This document shows, in pieces, positions 1 through 7,914 of a DNA stretch of 64,000 nt. Under the pieces are notes generated by a model. It saw only the letters and a program-made list of their open reading frames with translations, searched no databases and was not told the origin of the DNA. This stretch comes from Methylophilus sp. TWE2. Its GTDB lineage: Bacteria > Pseudomonadota > Gammaproteobacteria > Burkholderiales > Methylophilaceae. The DNA is taken from contig NZ_CP012020.1 in the NCBI RefSeq assembly GCF_001183865.1, forward strand, positions 1,736,001-1,800,000. The letters run 5' to 3'. The translations under genes and the position numbers were made by a program. Positions within the stretch are counted from its first letter, which is position 1; the number at the start of each line of letters is the position of its first letter.

Positions 1-1119
1 AAATGTAGCAATGGTCGAATCAAACAGTGAGTCAGTCTTGCTGTCACGGCCAACGACAATCACATTGCCCTTGTAGAGTTTGACGCGCACCCAGCCATTC
101 ACAGTGGCTTGGGTATGATCGATCAAGGTTTGCAAGGCGACACGCTCAGGGCTCCACCAGTAGCCGTTGTAAATCAGGCTGGCATAACGTGGCATCAAGT
201 CATCTTTCAAATGCGCTACTTCGCGGTCCAGTGTGATGCTTTCAATCGCACGGTGCGCTTTAAGGATGATGGTGCCGCCAGGCGTTTCATAGCAACCACG
301 GGATTTCATGCCAACATAGCGGTTTTCCACCAGGTCCAAACGGCCAATACCGTGTTTACCGCCAATGCGATTCAATTCAGCCAGGATTTCATGTGCTTTA
401 AGCGCTTTACCATTCAAGGAGACAATATCGCCATTTTTGAACTCAATATCCAGGTATTCCGCTGCATCTGGTGCTTTTTCCGGGGAGACGGTCCAGCGCC
501 ACATATCTTCTTCGGCTTCTGCTGCCGGATCTTCAAGGTGACGGCCTTCGTAAGAAATGTGCAGCAAATTAGCATCCATAGAATAGGGACTGCCGCCTTG
601 CTTATGTTTCATTTCGACTGGGATACCATGTTTTTCAGCATAGGCCAGTAATTTTTCGCGTGAGAGCAGATCCCATTCACGCCATGGCGCGATGATTTTG
701 ATATTCGGATTCAAGGCATAGGCGCCCAGCTCAAAACGCACCTGATCATTGCCCTTACCGGTCGCGCCATGTGAGATCGCGTCGGCTTTGGTTTCATTGG
801 CGATTTCAATCAGGCGTTTGGCGATTAATGGACGGGCAATCGACGTCCCTAACAGGTACTCACCTTCATACACCGTGTTGGCGCGGAACATCGGGAACAC
901 GAAATCACGCACGAACTCTTCGCGCAGGTCATCGATGTAAATTTCGCTGACGCCGAACTTATTGGCTTTTTCGCGGGCCGGTTCCAGCTCCTCACCCTGG
1001 CCCAGGTCGGCCGTAAACGTCACCACCTCACATTGGTAGGTGTCTTGCAACCATTTCAAAATCACGGATGTGTCCAGGCCGCCAGAATAGGCTAATACTG
1101 CTTTTTTAATATCGCTCAT
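1..1119 (-). CDS. argG: Argininosuccinate synthase, 3' end outside window
   Basis: Catalyses ATP-dependent joining of citrulline and aspartate to argininosuccinate, the penultimate step of arginine synthesis in the cytoplasm. The frame reads leftward from ATG at 1119 without a stop to base 1, giving 373 residues; the family is about 400 long, so roughly 30 C-terminal residues are missing. The N-terminus carries the family's ATP pyrophosphatase P-loop AYSGGLDTS, followed by [13 protein letters not shown] and further on [11 protein letters not shown]. The ribosome binding site is weak (GGAA about 13 bases upstream). argF and argD lie behind it on the same strand, separated from argG by a repeat-bearing spacer. 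Confidence 0.97.
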   Translation of the reverse strand, partial: MSDIKKAVLAYSGGLDTSVILKWLQDTYQCEVVTFTADLGQGEELEPAREKANKFGVSEIYIDDLREEFVRDFVFPMFRANTVYEGEYLLGTSIARPLIAKRLIEIANETKADAISHGATGKGNDQVRFELGAYALNPNIKIIAPWREWDLLSREKLLAYAEKHGIPVEMKHKQGGSPYSMDANLLHISYEGRHLEDPAAEAEEDMWRWTVSPEKAPDAAEYLDIEFKNGDIVSLNGKALKAHEILAELNRIGGKHGIGRLDLVENRYVGMKSRGCYETPGGTIILKAHRAIESITLDREVAHLKDDLMPRYASLIYNGYWWSPERVALQTLIDHTQATVNGWVRVKLYKGNVIVVGRDSKTDSLFDSTIATF

Positions 1120-1187
1120 TGAAGTTATATTTCCATAAAAAATATTTTTACCTCACAGCTAACGAGAGGAAAGAGAAAGCCCTTAAA

Positions 1188-1385
1188 AAGCTTTTCTCTG
1201 TGGCCTCGATGTTCTCTGTGGCTAACACCTGCTTTTGGCATCAAATTGATTGTGACGCCAGGCTGACACGCGTGATTTAAATTTGGTGTCAGCGTGAAAC
1301 TATAAAAACACAAATTTTTTAGCCACAGAGATCACTGAGGACAAGGAGAAAAAACCTTGGAACACGCTGTGATCTCTGTGGTGAA
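1188..1385. repeat. Inverted intergenic repeat with CCACAGAG core
   Basis: Three related units sit between argF and argG. Unit A (1188-1223) reads on the minus strand AGCCACAGAGAACATCGAGG and on. Unit B (1321-1357) reads on the plus strand AGCCACAGAGATCACTGAGG and on. Unit C (1362-1385) is a shorter inverted copy around ATCTCTGTGG. A separate dyad, GCTGACAC (1262-1269) and GTGTCAGC (1286-1293), lies between A and B. Translation of such repeats gives the spurious string HREHRGHRE, common in mis-called ORFs. No coding function is likely. Confidence 0.65.
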
Positions 1386-1388
1386 AAA

Positions 1389-2306
1389 TCAAACCTTGCC
1401 CAACAACAAAAATTCCATCAACGCTTTTTGTGTGTGCAATCTATTCTCTGCTTCATCCCACACGACGCTTTGTTTGCCGTCGATCACTTCGGCAGCGACT
1501 TCTTCGCCACGGTGCGCAGGTAAGCAATGCATAAATACAGCTTCCGCCTTGGCGACCTTCATCATGTCGGCGTCCACTTGCCAGTCTGCGAAGTCTTTAC
1601 GACGCTCTTCGTTTTCTGCTTCAAAGCCCATCGATGTCCACACATCGGTGGTGACCAAATCCGCGCCGCGTGCAGCTTCCATCGGGTCAGCAAATGACTC
1701 GAAATGGGAGGTGCCATACAGGTTGGCACGCTCAGGCTCCACTTCATAGCCGGGCGGTGTAGAGACATGCACATTAAAGTCCAGCACCTCTGCGGCTTGC
1801 AGCCAGGTATTGCAGACATTGTTGCTGTCGCCAATCCACGCCACGGTTTTGCCCTGAATCGAACCACGGTGTTCAATAAAGGTAAATATATCCGCCAGTA
1901 TCTGGCATGGATGATATTCGTTGGTCAGGCCATTAATCACTGGCACGCGCGAATTTTGCGCAAAACGCTCGATGATGCTTTGCTCAAATGTGCGGATCAT
2001 CACGATATCGCTCATGCGCGAAATGACTTGCGCCGCATCTTCTACCGGTTCGCCGCGACCCAGCTGTGAATCGCGGGTATTGAGGTAGATGGCTGAGCCA
2101 CCCAACTGCTGCATACCGGCTTCGAATGACAGGCGTGTACGTGTGCTGGCCTTTTCAAAAATCATGACCAGCGTGCGATCTACCAGCGGCCAGTATTGTT
2201 TGTAGTCTTTAAACTGCGATTTAATCCATTTGGCACGATGAAAGATGTGTTCGATCTCGTCGCGGGTCAGGTCATTAAACTGCAAAAAGTGTTTGATACT
2301 CATCAT
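1389..2306 (-). CDS. argF: Ornithine carbamoyltransferase
   Basis: Transfers the carbamoyl group from carbamoyl phosphate to ornithine, giving citrulline (arginine synthesis, cytoplasm). The 305-residue protein has the normal family length. It shows the carbamoyl-phosphate motif STRTRLSFE near residue 54, the HPCQ motif near residue 130, and HCLPAHRG near residue 260, which supplies the catalytic cysteine. Two consecutive ATG codons occur at the start (2306 and 2303). It follows argD after a gap of only 19 bases, so the two are almost certainly cotranscribed; argG lies downstream beyond a repeat region. Confidence 0.97.
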   Translation of the reverse strand: MMSIKHFLQFNDLTRDEIEHIFHRAKWIKSQFKDYKQYWPLVDRTLVMIFEKASTRTRLSFEAGMQQLGGSAIYLNTRDSQLGRGEPVEDAAQVISRMSDIVMIRTFEQSIIERFAQNSRVPVINGLTNEYHPCQILADIFTFIEHRGSIQGKTVAWIGDSNNVCNTWLQAAEVLDFNVHVSTPPGYEVEPERANLYGTSHFESFADPMEAARGADLVTTDVWTSMGFEAENEERRKDFADWQVDADMMKVAKAEAVFMHCLPAHRGEEVAAEVIDGKQSVVWDEAENRLHTQKALMEFLLLGKV

Positions 2307-2325
2307 ATGTTGGGCGCCTGTTCGA

Positions 2326-3516
2326 TCAAGCGCTTGCCTTTAAAAAATTCAATATCAGTGGCGTCAATCTGCTGACCAGCTCATCGGCCTCCTGTTTACT
2401 CATGACAAGCGGAGGCAATAGACGGATCACTTTCTCAGAAGTCACGTTAATCAGCAGCTTCGCAGCCAGCGCCTGCTTGACCAGGTCAGCACAGGGTTTG
2501 TCCAGTTCAATGCCTATCATCATGCCCGCATTGCGGATATTGACGACGCCCGTTGCGCTTTTCAGTGACTCGGTAAACTGCTGGCGGATGTAATCGCCGA
2601 CCGTTTGTGCATTTTCGCGCAGCTTTTCTTCGGCAATAATGTCCAGCGTCGCCAACCCGGCAGCGGTCGCCAACGGGTTACCGCCAAAGGTTGAGCCATG
2701 CTTGCCAGGCGTAAATGTTTCAGCCGCCACGCCACGGGCGACACAGGCGCCAATCGGTACACCTGAACCCAGGCCTTTCGCCAGCGTCATCACATCCGGC
2801 AAAATACCGGTATGCTGGAAAGCAAACCAGGTACCGGTTCTGGCAATGCCAGACTGCACTTCGTCCAGCATCAGCAACCAGCCGTTGGCATCGCAGATTT
2901 CACGCAGTCCTTGTATGTAGCCTTTGAGGCTGGCAGGAATATGGATACCCCCCTCACCTTGCACCGGCTCTACCAGGATAGCCACTACGTTGTTTTTGTG
3001 TGAGGCGATGGTTTTCACCGCTTCAAGGTCATCAAATGGCACTCGCAGGAAACCGCTCACCAGAGGCTCAAAGCCCGCCTGCACCTTGCGGTTGCCCGTG
3101 GCAGACAAGGTCGCCATGGTCCGGCCATGAAAACTTTGATCCATGACAATGATTTCAGGATGATCAATGCCTTTATTGTGGCCATATAACCGCGCCAGTT
3201 TGATCGCAGCTTCATTGGCCTCACAACCGGAGTTACAGAAAAACACGCGGTCCATGCCTGACAGCTCAGCCAGCTTGTCAGCCAGTGCTGCCTGCTCTGC
3301 AATTTGGTAGATATTTGACACATGAATCAACCTGGCAATTTGCGCATTCAATGCAGCCACAAACTTGGGATGAGCATGACCCAAGCCATTCACGGCCACG
3401 CCAGACAGCGCATCCAGATAGCGATCACCGGCAGTGTCCGTCAACCAGACACCCTCACCTTTGACAAAAGTCACCGGCTGCCTGCCATAGGTGTTCATTA
3501 AGTGTTCCGAATGCAT
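2326..3516 (-). CDS. argD: Acetylornithine aminotransferase
   Basis: PLP-dependent aminotransferase of class III that interconverts N-acetylglutamate semialdehyde and N2-acetylornithine; many homologues also serve as the DapC enzyme of lysine synthesis. Visible motifs are FCNSGCEANEAAIKLAR, the PLP-contact region LLMLDEVQSGIARTG, and the Schiff-base lysine in TLAKGLGSGVPIGA. I chose ATG at 3516 (396 residues), which has AAGGG six bases upstream. The longer reading from a TTG at 3540 starts inside the T-tract of the preceding terminator and is unlikely. It is the first gene of an argD-argF unit. Confidence 0.95.
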   Translation of the reverse strand: MHSEHLMNTYGRQPVTFVKGEGVWLTDTAGDRYLDALSGVAVNGLGHAHPKFVAALNAQIARLIHVSNIYQIAEQAALADKLAELSGMDRVFFCNSGCEANEAAIKLARLYGHNKGIDHPEIIVMDQSFHGRTMATLSATGNRKVQAGFEPLVSGFLRVPFDDLEAVKTIASHKNNVVAILVEPVQGEGGIHIPASLKGYIQGLREICDANGWLLMLDEVQSGIARTGTWFAFQHTGILPDVMTLAKGLGSGVPIGACVARGVAAETFTPGKHGSTFGGNPLATAAGLATLDIIAEEKLRENAQTVGDYIRQQFTESLKSATGVVNIRNAGMMIGIELDKPCADLVKQALAAKLLINVTSEKVIRLLPPLVMSKQEADELVSRLTPLILNFLKASA

Positions 3517-3529
3517 TTCAAACCCTTTT

Positions 3530-3562
3530 TCAAAAAACAAAAACGGCGGCTTAAGCCGCCGT
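3530..3562 (-). terminator. Rho-independent terminator of the 4178-3579 unit
   Basis: Read on the minus strand, an 8-bp perfect stem (ACGGCGGC, loop TTAA, GCCGCCGT; 3543-3562) is followed by GTTTTTGTTTTTTG. It lies 16 bases beyond the stop of the membrane protein gene and ends that unit just before argD. Confidence 0.88.
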
Positions 3563-3578
3563 AAACGTCTTAAACCCG

Positions 3579-4070
3579 CTAAAAACCCAATACTGCGCGA
3601 TGGCTCAATCCATTGGCCATGAAAAATAACATGGGCAGTGAGAGCACTAAATTAGTACGTGATGCCAGCATGGCCACACGTCGCGCTTTATTTTTTTCTG
3701 CATCATCCGCTGACACCATCCCAAGAATTTTTTTCTGGTTAGGCCAAATGAATACCCAGACATTCAACAACATGATAGTGCCTAGCCATGCGCCAACGCC
3801 AATCAGTTCAAAACCCTGACGTAAGGCGAAGGCATCGGTGAAGTGCGCCCCTAGCAAAGCCGCCCCTGCCAGCCAAGTCACAACGGCTGACCAGCGAAAC
3901 CATAGCAACGCACGTGGCACGATATGCTTGTTAATTCCAGCGGCAGTTCCATCTGAGGCTGCAGCTTTAAGACCAGCCATTTGCACCAAGTTAAAGTAAT
4001 ACAACAATCCAACCCAGGTAATTCCTGCCAGGAAATGTATCCATCGTGCGAGTGCTGGTAGCAGTTCCAT
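3579..4070 (-). CDS. Integral membrane protein like PuuD urate-oxidase N-domain
   Basis: A 163-residue polytopic membrane protein with about four hydrophobic segments. Its beginning, LARWIHFLAGITWVGLLYYF, resembles the N-terminal membrane domain (Urate_ox_N) of PuuD-type urate hydroxylases, but the C-terminal cytochrome c domain of that enzyme is absent, so urate oxidation should not be assumed. Free-standing versions are of unknown function. GGAGG for its ATG lies inside the end of the small upstream gene, whose stop is 3 bases away, so the two are probably translationally coupled. A strong terminator follows. Confidence 0.7.
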   Translation of the reverse strand: MELLPALARWIHFLAGITWVGLLYYFNLVQMAGLKAAASDGTAAGINKHIVPRALLWFRWSAVVTWLAGAALLGAHFTDAFALRQGFELIGVGAWLGTIMLLNVWVFIWPNQKKILGMVSADDAEKNKARRVAMLASRTNLVLSLPMLFFMANGLSHRAVLGF

Positions 4071-4073
4071 GAA

Positions 4074-4178
4074 TCAGCCTCCAGCCACAATAAAATTTTT
4101 CAGGAAAAAAACCAAAGCCAGGGTTAATAGCAACCCTGATATGATGGACCCAGTCACAGATTCCAGCGGATTTTTCAT
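4074..4178 (-). CDS. 34-residue single-pass membrane microprotein
   Basis: A short gene starting MKNPLESVTGSII and continuing through one hydrophobic segment (about residues 11-31) to FIVAGG, ending in TGA at 4076-4074. The stop lies 3 bases before the ATG of the 163-residue membrane protein, and the GGAGG of that gene is inside this frame, a layout typical of coupled translation. Its own ribosome site is a modest GGGG about 6 bases upstream. It may be a small partner of the downstream membrane protein. No homologue is recognised; it is supported by position, composition and spacing only. Confidence 0.55.
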   Translation of the reverse strand: MKNPLESVTGSIISGLLLTLALVFFLKNFIVAGG

Positions 4179-4498
4179 ACACACCCCAATCATCTATCCC
4201 ACAATCACCCTGACGATCCGGCAAACTCAGTTTAAGTCCTTGATAAAGACTTGCACATGTTTGCCCTAACTTCAAGTCAGGACTCGTTTTTTTCTAGTTT
4301 TGAACCATTTCTGGCGAATGCTAGAGATTACCGCAAAAGCCCGATGTTGACAAGTTTACGCCAGCGCCATCGCGGTGAGCAAACACGCAGCGACTTGAGC
4401 CTAATGCAGCGTGTTTTTCGATTTATATTATAATGCGCGGCGGTATTAACATTGTGCGTTTGACATCCAGGCGCCTCAACACAGGGGAATCGTATACC
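4179..4498. other. Divergent intergenic region before mqo
   Basis: About 320 bases separate the minus-strand microprotein from mqo. It contains a dyad AAACACGC (4381-4388) / GCGTGTTT (4409-4416), a spacing that could hold a dimeric regulator, and a TATAAT (4429-4434) that could serve as the -10 of mqo, though no good -35 lies 16-18 bases upstream of it. No coding potential is seen beyond short frames. Confidence 0.4.
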
Positions 4499-5986
4499 AT
4501 GGCAACAACTGATCTCGATGTATTGCTGGTCGGTGGCGGCATTATGAGCGCTACGCTGGCAGTTCTGCTACATCGACTCGACCCAACCCTGCATATTTGC
4601 ATGGTAGAACAACTGGAAGATGTTGCCCTTGAAAGCTCTGATGCCCTGAACAATGCAGGCACAGGTCACGCCGGTTATTGCGAACTCAACTACACGCCCA
4701 AAGCCAAAAATGGGGATATTCAAATCCACCGAGCACTGGAAATTAATGCCGCTTTTGAAGTGTCTTTACAGTGCTGGTCTACACTGGTCAAAGAAGGCAT
4801 ATTAAATGCGGCTGACTTTATCCAACGCGTGCCGCATCTAAGTGCCGTTTGGGGGAGTGAGGATGGTGCTTTCTTGCGCAAGCGGTTTGAGTTATTACAA
4901 GCACACCCGCTGTTTGCCGAGATGCAGTGGAGCGAACAACCCAATATACTCAACGACTGGATGCCACTGATGATGTCTGGCCGCCAGGCAGCTGAAAAAA
5001 TATCAGCAACGCGTGTGGCCCATGGCTCAGATGTCAATTTTGGTGCCCTGACACGCCAATTGGTCGCTTACCTCAAAACACGTCCCAACTTCACGTTGCT
5101 GACACAATCCCGGGTCACCAAACTTAAGCAACAGCAATCACGTGAACAAACAAGCTGGCAAGTGCGCATCCAGGACATGGTGTCTGGTCACACGCAACAC
5201 TATCATGCAAAATTTGTCTTTTTGGGTGCCGGTGGAGGCGCACTGCCCTTATTACAACAATCAGGCATCCCAGAAGCGCATGGTTACGGTGGCTTTCCAG
5301 TCAGTGGCCAGTGGCTGATCTGCAATAACGATCGATTGATTAAAACGCATCACGCCAAAGTGTATAGCCAGGCGGCGGTAGGTGCTCCGCCCATGTCCGT
5401 CCCGCATCTGGATACACGCATGATACAAGGCAAACCCGCTCTGCTGTTCGGCCCCTATGCAGGATTCACAACGCGTTTCCTGAAACAAGGGTCTCGCTTT
5501 GACCTGGCAAAATCGGTCAAACTCAAAAACATCAAGAGCCTACTCGGTGCCGGACGCCATAATATGGACTTGACCAAATATCTGATTAAAGAGGTGTTTC
5601 AAAGCCACGAAGAGCGCATGGCGTCTTTGCGTGTCTTTTTACCGGATGCGCGTAGTGAGGACTGGCAACTGGCGCATGCTGGCCAACGCGTCCAAATCAT
5701 CAAGCGTTGCCACCAGCACTGGGGCAAGCTGGAGTTTGGTACCGAAATTGTCGCCAGTGCCGATGGCAGTCTGGCCGCATTACTTGGGGCCTCACCTGGC
5801 GCCTCTGTCAGCGTAAAAGCAATGTTGGATGTACTACACCGATGTTTTGGTCACCGCATGCAAACGCAGCCTTGGCAGGATGGACTGAAATCCCTGATTC
5901 CGTCTTTTGGTGAATCACTGATTGACGATACGGCGCTGCTCTCTCGCGTCCGCAAAGACACCTTAAGCACCTTGAACCTAGGCTAA
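4499..5986 (+). CDS. mqo: Malate:quinone oxidoreductase
   Basis: Membrane-associated FAD enzyme that oxidises malate to oxaloacetate and passes electrons to quinone, replacing or supplementing NAD malate dehydrogenase in the TCA cycle. The 495-residue reading has the FAD-binding start LLVGGGIMSATLAVLLHRLD and the family signature NAGTGHAGYCELNYTP near residue 70. The start at 4499 is preceded by AGGGGAA at good spacing; a 22-residue upstream extension is not needed. It stands alone: the upstream neighbour is divergent and the downstream lipoprotein looks unrelated. Confidence 0.95.
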   Translation: MATTDLDVLLVGGGIMSATLAVLLHRLDPTLHICMVEQLEDVALESSDALNNAGTGHAGYCELNYTPKAKNGDIQIHRALEINAAFEVSLQCWSTLVKEGILNAADFIQRVPHLSAVWGSEDGAFLRKRFELLQAHPLFAEMQWSEQPNILNDWMPLMMSGRQAAEKISATRVAHGSDVNFGALTRQLVAYLKTRPNFTLLTQSRVTKLKQQQSREQTSWQVRIQDMVSGHTQHYHAKFVFLGAGGGALPLLQQSGIPEAHGYGGFPVSGQWLICNNDRLIKTHHAKVYSQAAVGAPPMSVPHLDTRMIQGKPALLFGPYAGFTTRFLKQGSRFDLAKSVKLKNIKSLLGAGRHNMDLTKYLIKEVFQSHEERMASLRVFLPDARSEDWQLAHAGQRVQIIKRCHQHWGKLEFGTEIVASADGSLAALLGASPGASVSVKAMLDVLHRCFGHRMQTQPWQDGLKSLIPSFGESLIDDTALLSRVRKDTLSTLNLG

Positions 5987-6102
5987 GCTCAAGCGGTTAG
6001 CGCTGCAAAAAAGTGTCTCATATTGATGACATTTTTAAGGGAAATTGGGAATAGGCTATGAAAAAATTTGAATTTCATCCGCGCTGTTGCGGTCATGTAT
6101 AA

Positions 6103-7890
6103 ATGATTTCTCTTGGAAACTACTTATCTATGCGTTCGTTTTTGCCAGATTATTCCATTCTCAAAGCCCCTACACTTAAAACACTAGGCGCTGGATTTGC
6201 CACCCTTCTTCTACTCGGTTGCCAGGAAACAGAAGCCCATAAAGTGCAGGCAACCACCCCTGACTTTGGCCAAAATGTCATTATTCTAGACCCAGGCATG
6301 CCATCAGATGACATCCAGCAAAAACTGGACACCTTATTCAAACAGCAGGAAAGTAACCAATTTGGCCCTGAGCGCTACGCGGTGTTGTTTAAGCCTGGTG
6401 TTTACCACAACAAAATCAAACTTGGCTTTTACACACAACTATCGGGTTTGGGACAATACCCTGACGATGTGATGCTGCAAGGTGGCATTGAAGTCAAAGC
6501 CACCTGGCATGAAGAGGACGCCACACAAAACTTCTGGCGCAGCGTGGAAAACTTGTCTGTCACACCGGACAACGGCACCATGCAATGGGCCGTCTCGCAA
6601 GCGGCGCCATTACGCCGTATTCATGTACGTGGCAATATGCTGCTGGATGACAACGGCGGCTGGTCCAGCGGCGGCTTTATTGCCGACAGCCTGATTGACC
6701 AACAGATCAACTCCGGTACGCAACAGCAATGGCTCACCAGAAATTCGACGCTGGGTAGCTGGACCAATGCCAACTGGAATATGGTGTTTGTCGGCGTTAA
6801 AAATACACCCGATGCTGAACACTGGCCCAACCCGCCTTATACGGTAGTTGACAAAACGCCTGTGATGCGTGAAAAACCTTTCCTCACCATCAACCAGGCT
6901 GGTGCTTACGAGGTATTTGTGCCTGCTTTACACACCAACACACAAGGCATTTCCTGGCAAGACGCGCATTTGCAAGGTGAATCACTACCGATTGAGCAGT
7001 TTTACATTGCAAAAGCCGCCACTGACACTGCAGACAGCATCAATGCGGCTTTAAATAAGGGCAAGCACCTTTTGCTGACCCCAGGCATTTACAAGCTGGA
7101 CAAGGCCTTACAAGTCATTCGCCCCAACACTATCATCCTTGGCCTTGGGATTGCGACTTTAGAGCCCGTGGCCGGCAACGTCGCCATGACGGTGGCTGAT
7201 GTGGATGGCGTCAAACTTGGTGGCATCTTGTTCGATGCAGGTGAAAAAAACTCGGACACTCTGCTGCAAGTGGGTGAACGTAAAAGTGCTGTCAGCCATG
7301 CAGGAAACCCCATCACCTTGCAAGACGTGTTCTTCAGGGTGGGTGGTGCTGCCGTCGGCAATGCAACCCATAGCGTGATGATCAATAGCAATCACGTGAT
7401 TGGTGACAATTTGTGGGTATGGCGTGGTGACCATGGCAATGGTATCGGCTGGGCAAGTAATAAAACTAAACATGGCATTGTCGTCAATGGTGATGATGTC
7501 ACCATGTACGGTTTATTTGTCGAGCATTTCCATGATTATCAGACTGTTTGGAACGGCGAAAACGGTGCAGTCTATTTCTATCAGAGTGAAGCACCTTATG
7601 ATGTACCTGACCAGCAAGGCTGGATGAATGGTAGCGTCAATGGCTTTGCTTCTTATAAAGTTGCTGACCATGTGACCCGCCATACAGCCATAGGCATGGG
7701 CATTTATTGCTTTTTTAATGAAAATCCCAGTGTCAAACTCAATAGCGCGATTGAAGCGCCGCAGGGGCCCAACATCCGCTTCAGCCATGTGACCAGCGTT
7801 TCACTGGGTGGAACAGGCGAAATCACGCATGTCCTGAATGATATTGGAGAGACCGCCAAACCTGGTCATGAAGTGAGCAGGCTTCCATAA
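6103..7890 (+). CDS. Lipoprotein with beta-helix (pectate-lyase-like) fold
   Basis: A 595-residue exported protein. The N-terminal hydrophobic stretch ends in a lipobox, LLLLGCQ, with the Cys at about residue 40, so a lipid-anchored envelope protein is expected. The rest is rich in short strand-turn repeats with Asn, Gly and Asp (for example DVDGVKLGGILFDAGEKNSD), as in right-handed beta-helix proteins such as GH55 or pectate lyases. Related proteins are, from memory, often labelled adenylyl cyclase or coagulation factor 5/8 type without evidence. Substrate is unknown. The start is uncertain: ATG 6103 and ATG 6130 are both possible and neither has a clear ribosome site. Confidence 0.6.
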   Translation: MISLGNYLSMRSFLPDYSILKAPTLKTLGAGFATLLLLGCQETEAHKVQATTPDFGQNVIILDPGMPSDDIQQKLDTLFKQQESNQFGPERYAVLFKPGVYHNKIKLGFYTQLSGLGQYPDDVMLQGGIEVKATWHEEDATQNFWRSVENLSVTPDNGTMQWAVSQAAPLRRIHVRGNMLLDDNGGWSSGGFIADSLIDQQINSGTQQQWLTRNSTLGSWTNANWNMVFVGVKNTPDAEHWPNPPYTVVDKTPVMREKPFLTINQAGAYEVFVPALHTNTQGISWQDAHLQGESLPIEQFYIAKAATDTADSINAALNKGKHLLLTPGIYKLDKALQVIRPNTIILGLGIATLEPVAGNVAMTVADVDGVKLGGILFDAGEKNSDTLLQVGERKSAVSHAGNPITLQDVFFRVGGAAVGNATHSVMINSNHVIGDNLWVWRGDHGNGIGWASNKTKHGIVVNGDDVTMYGLFVEHFHDYQTVWNGENGAVYFYQSEAPYDVPDQQGWMNGSVNGFASYKVADHVTRHTAIGMGIYCFFNENPSVKLNSAIEAPQGPNIRFSHVTSVSLGGTGEITHVLNDIGETAKPGHEVSRLP

Positions 7891-7914
7891 GCCTACGACG
7901 CGAACAGCCAGTTT

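Noticed and set aside
109..651. 180-codon plus-strand frame at the left edge
   Set aside because: It is antisense to argG, whose motifs are unmistakable.
3517..3540. TTG start for argD, eight codons further upstream
   Set aside because: It lies in the T-tract of the preceding terminator, and the ATG at 3516 has a good ribosome site.
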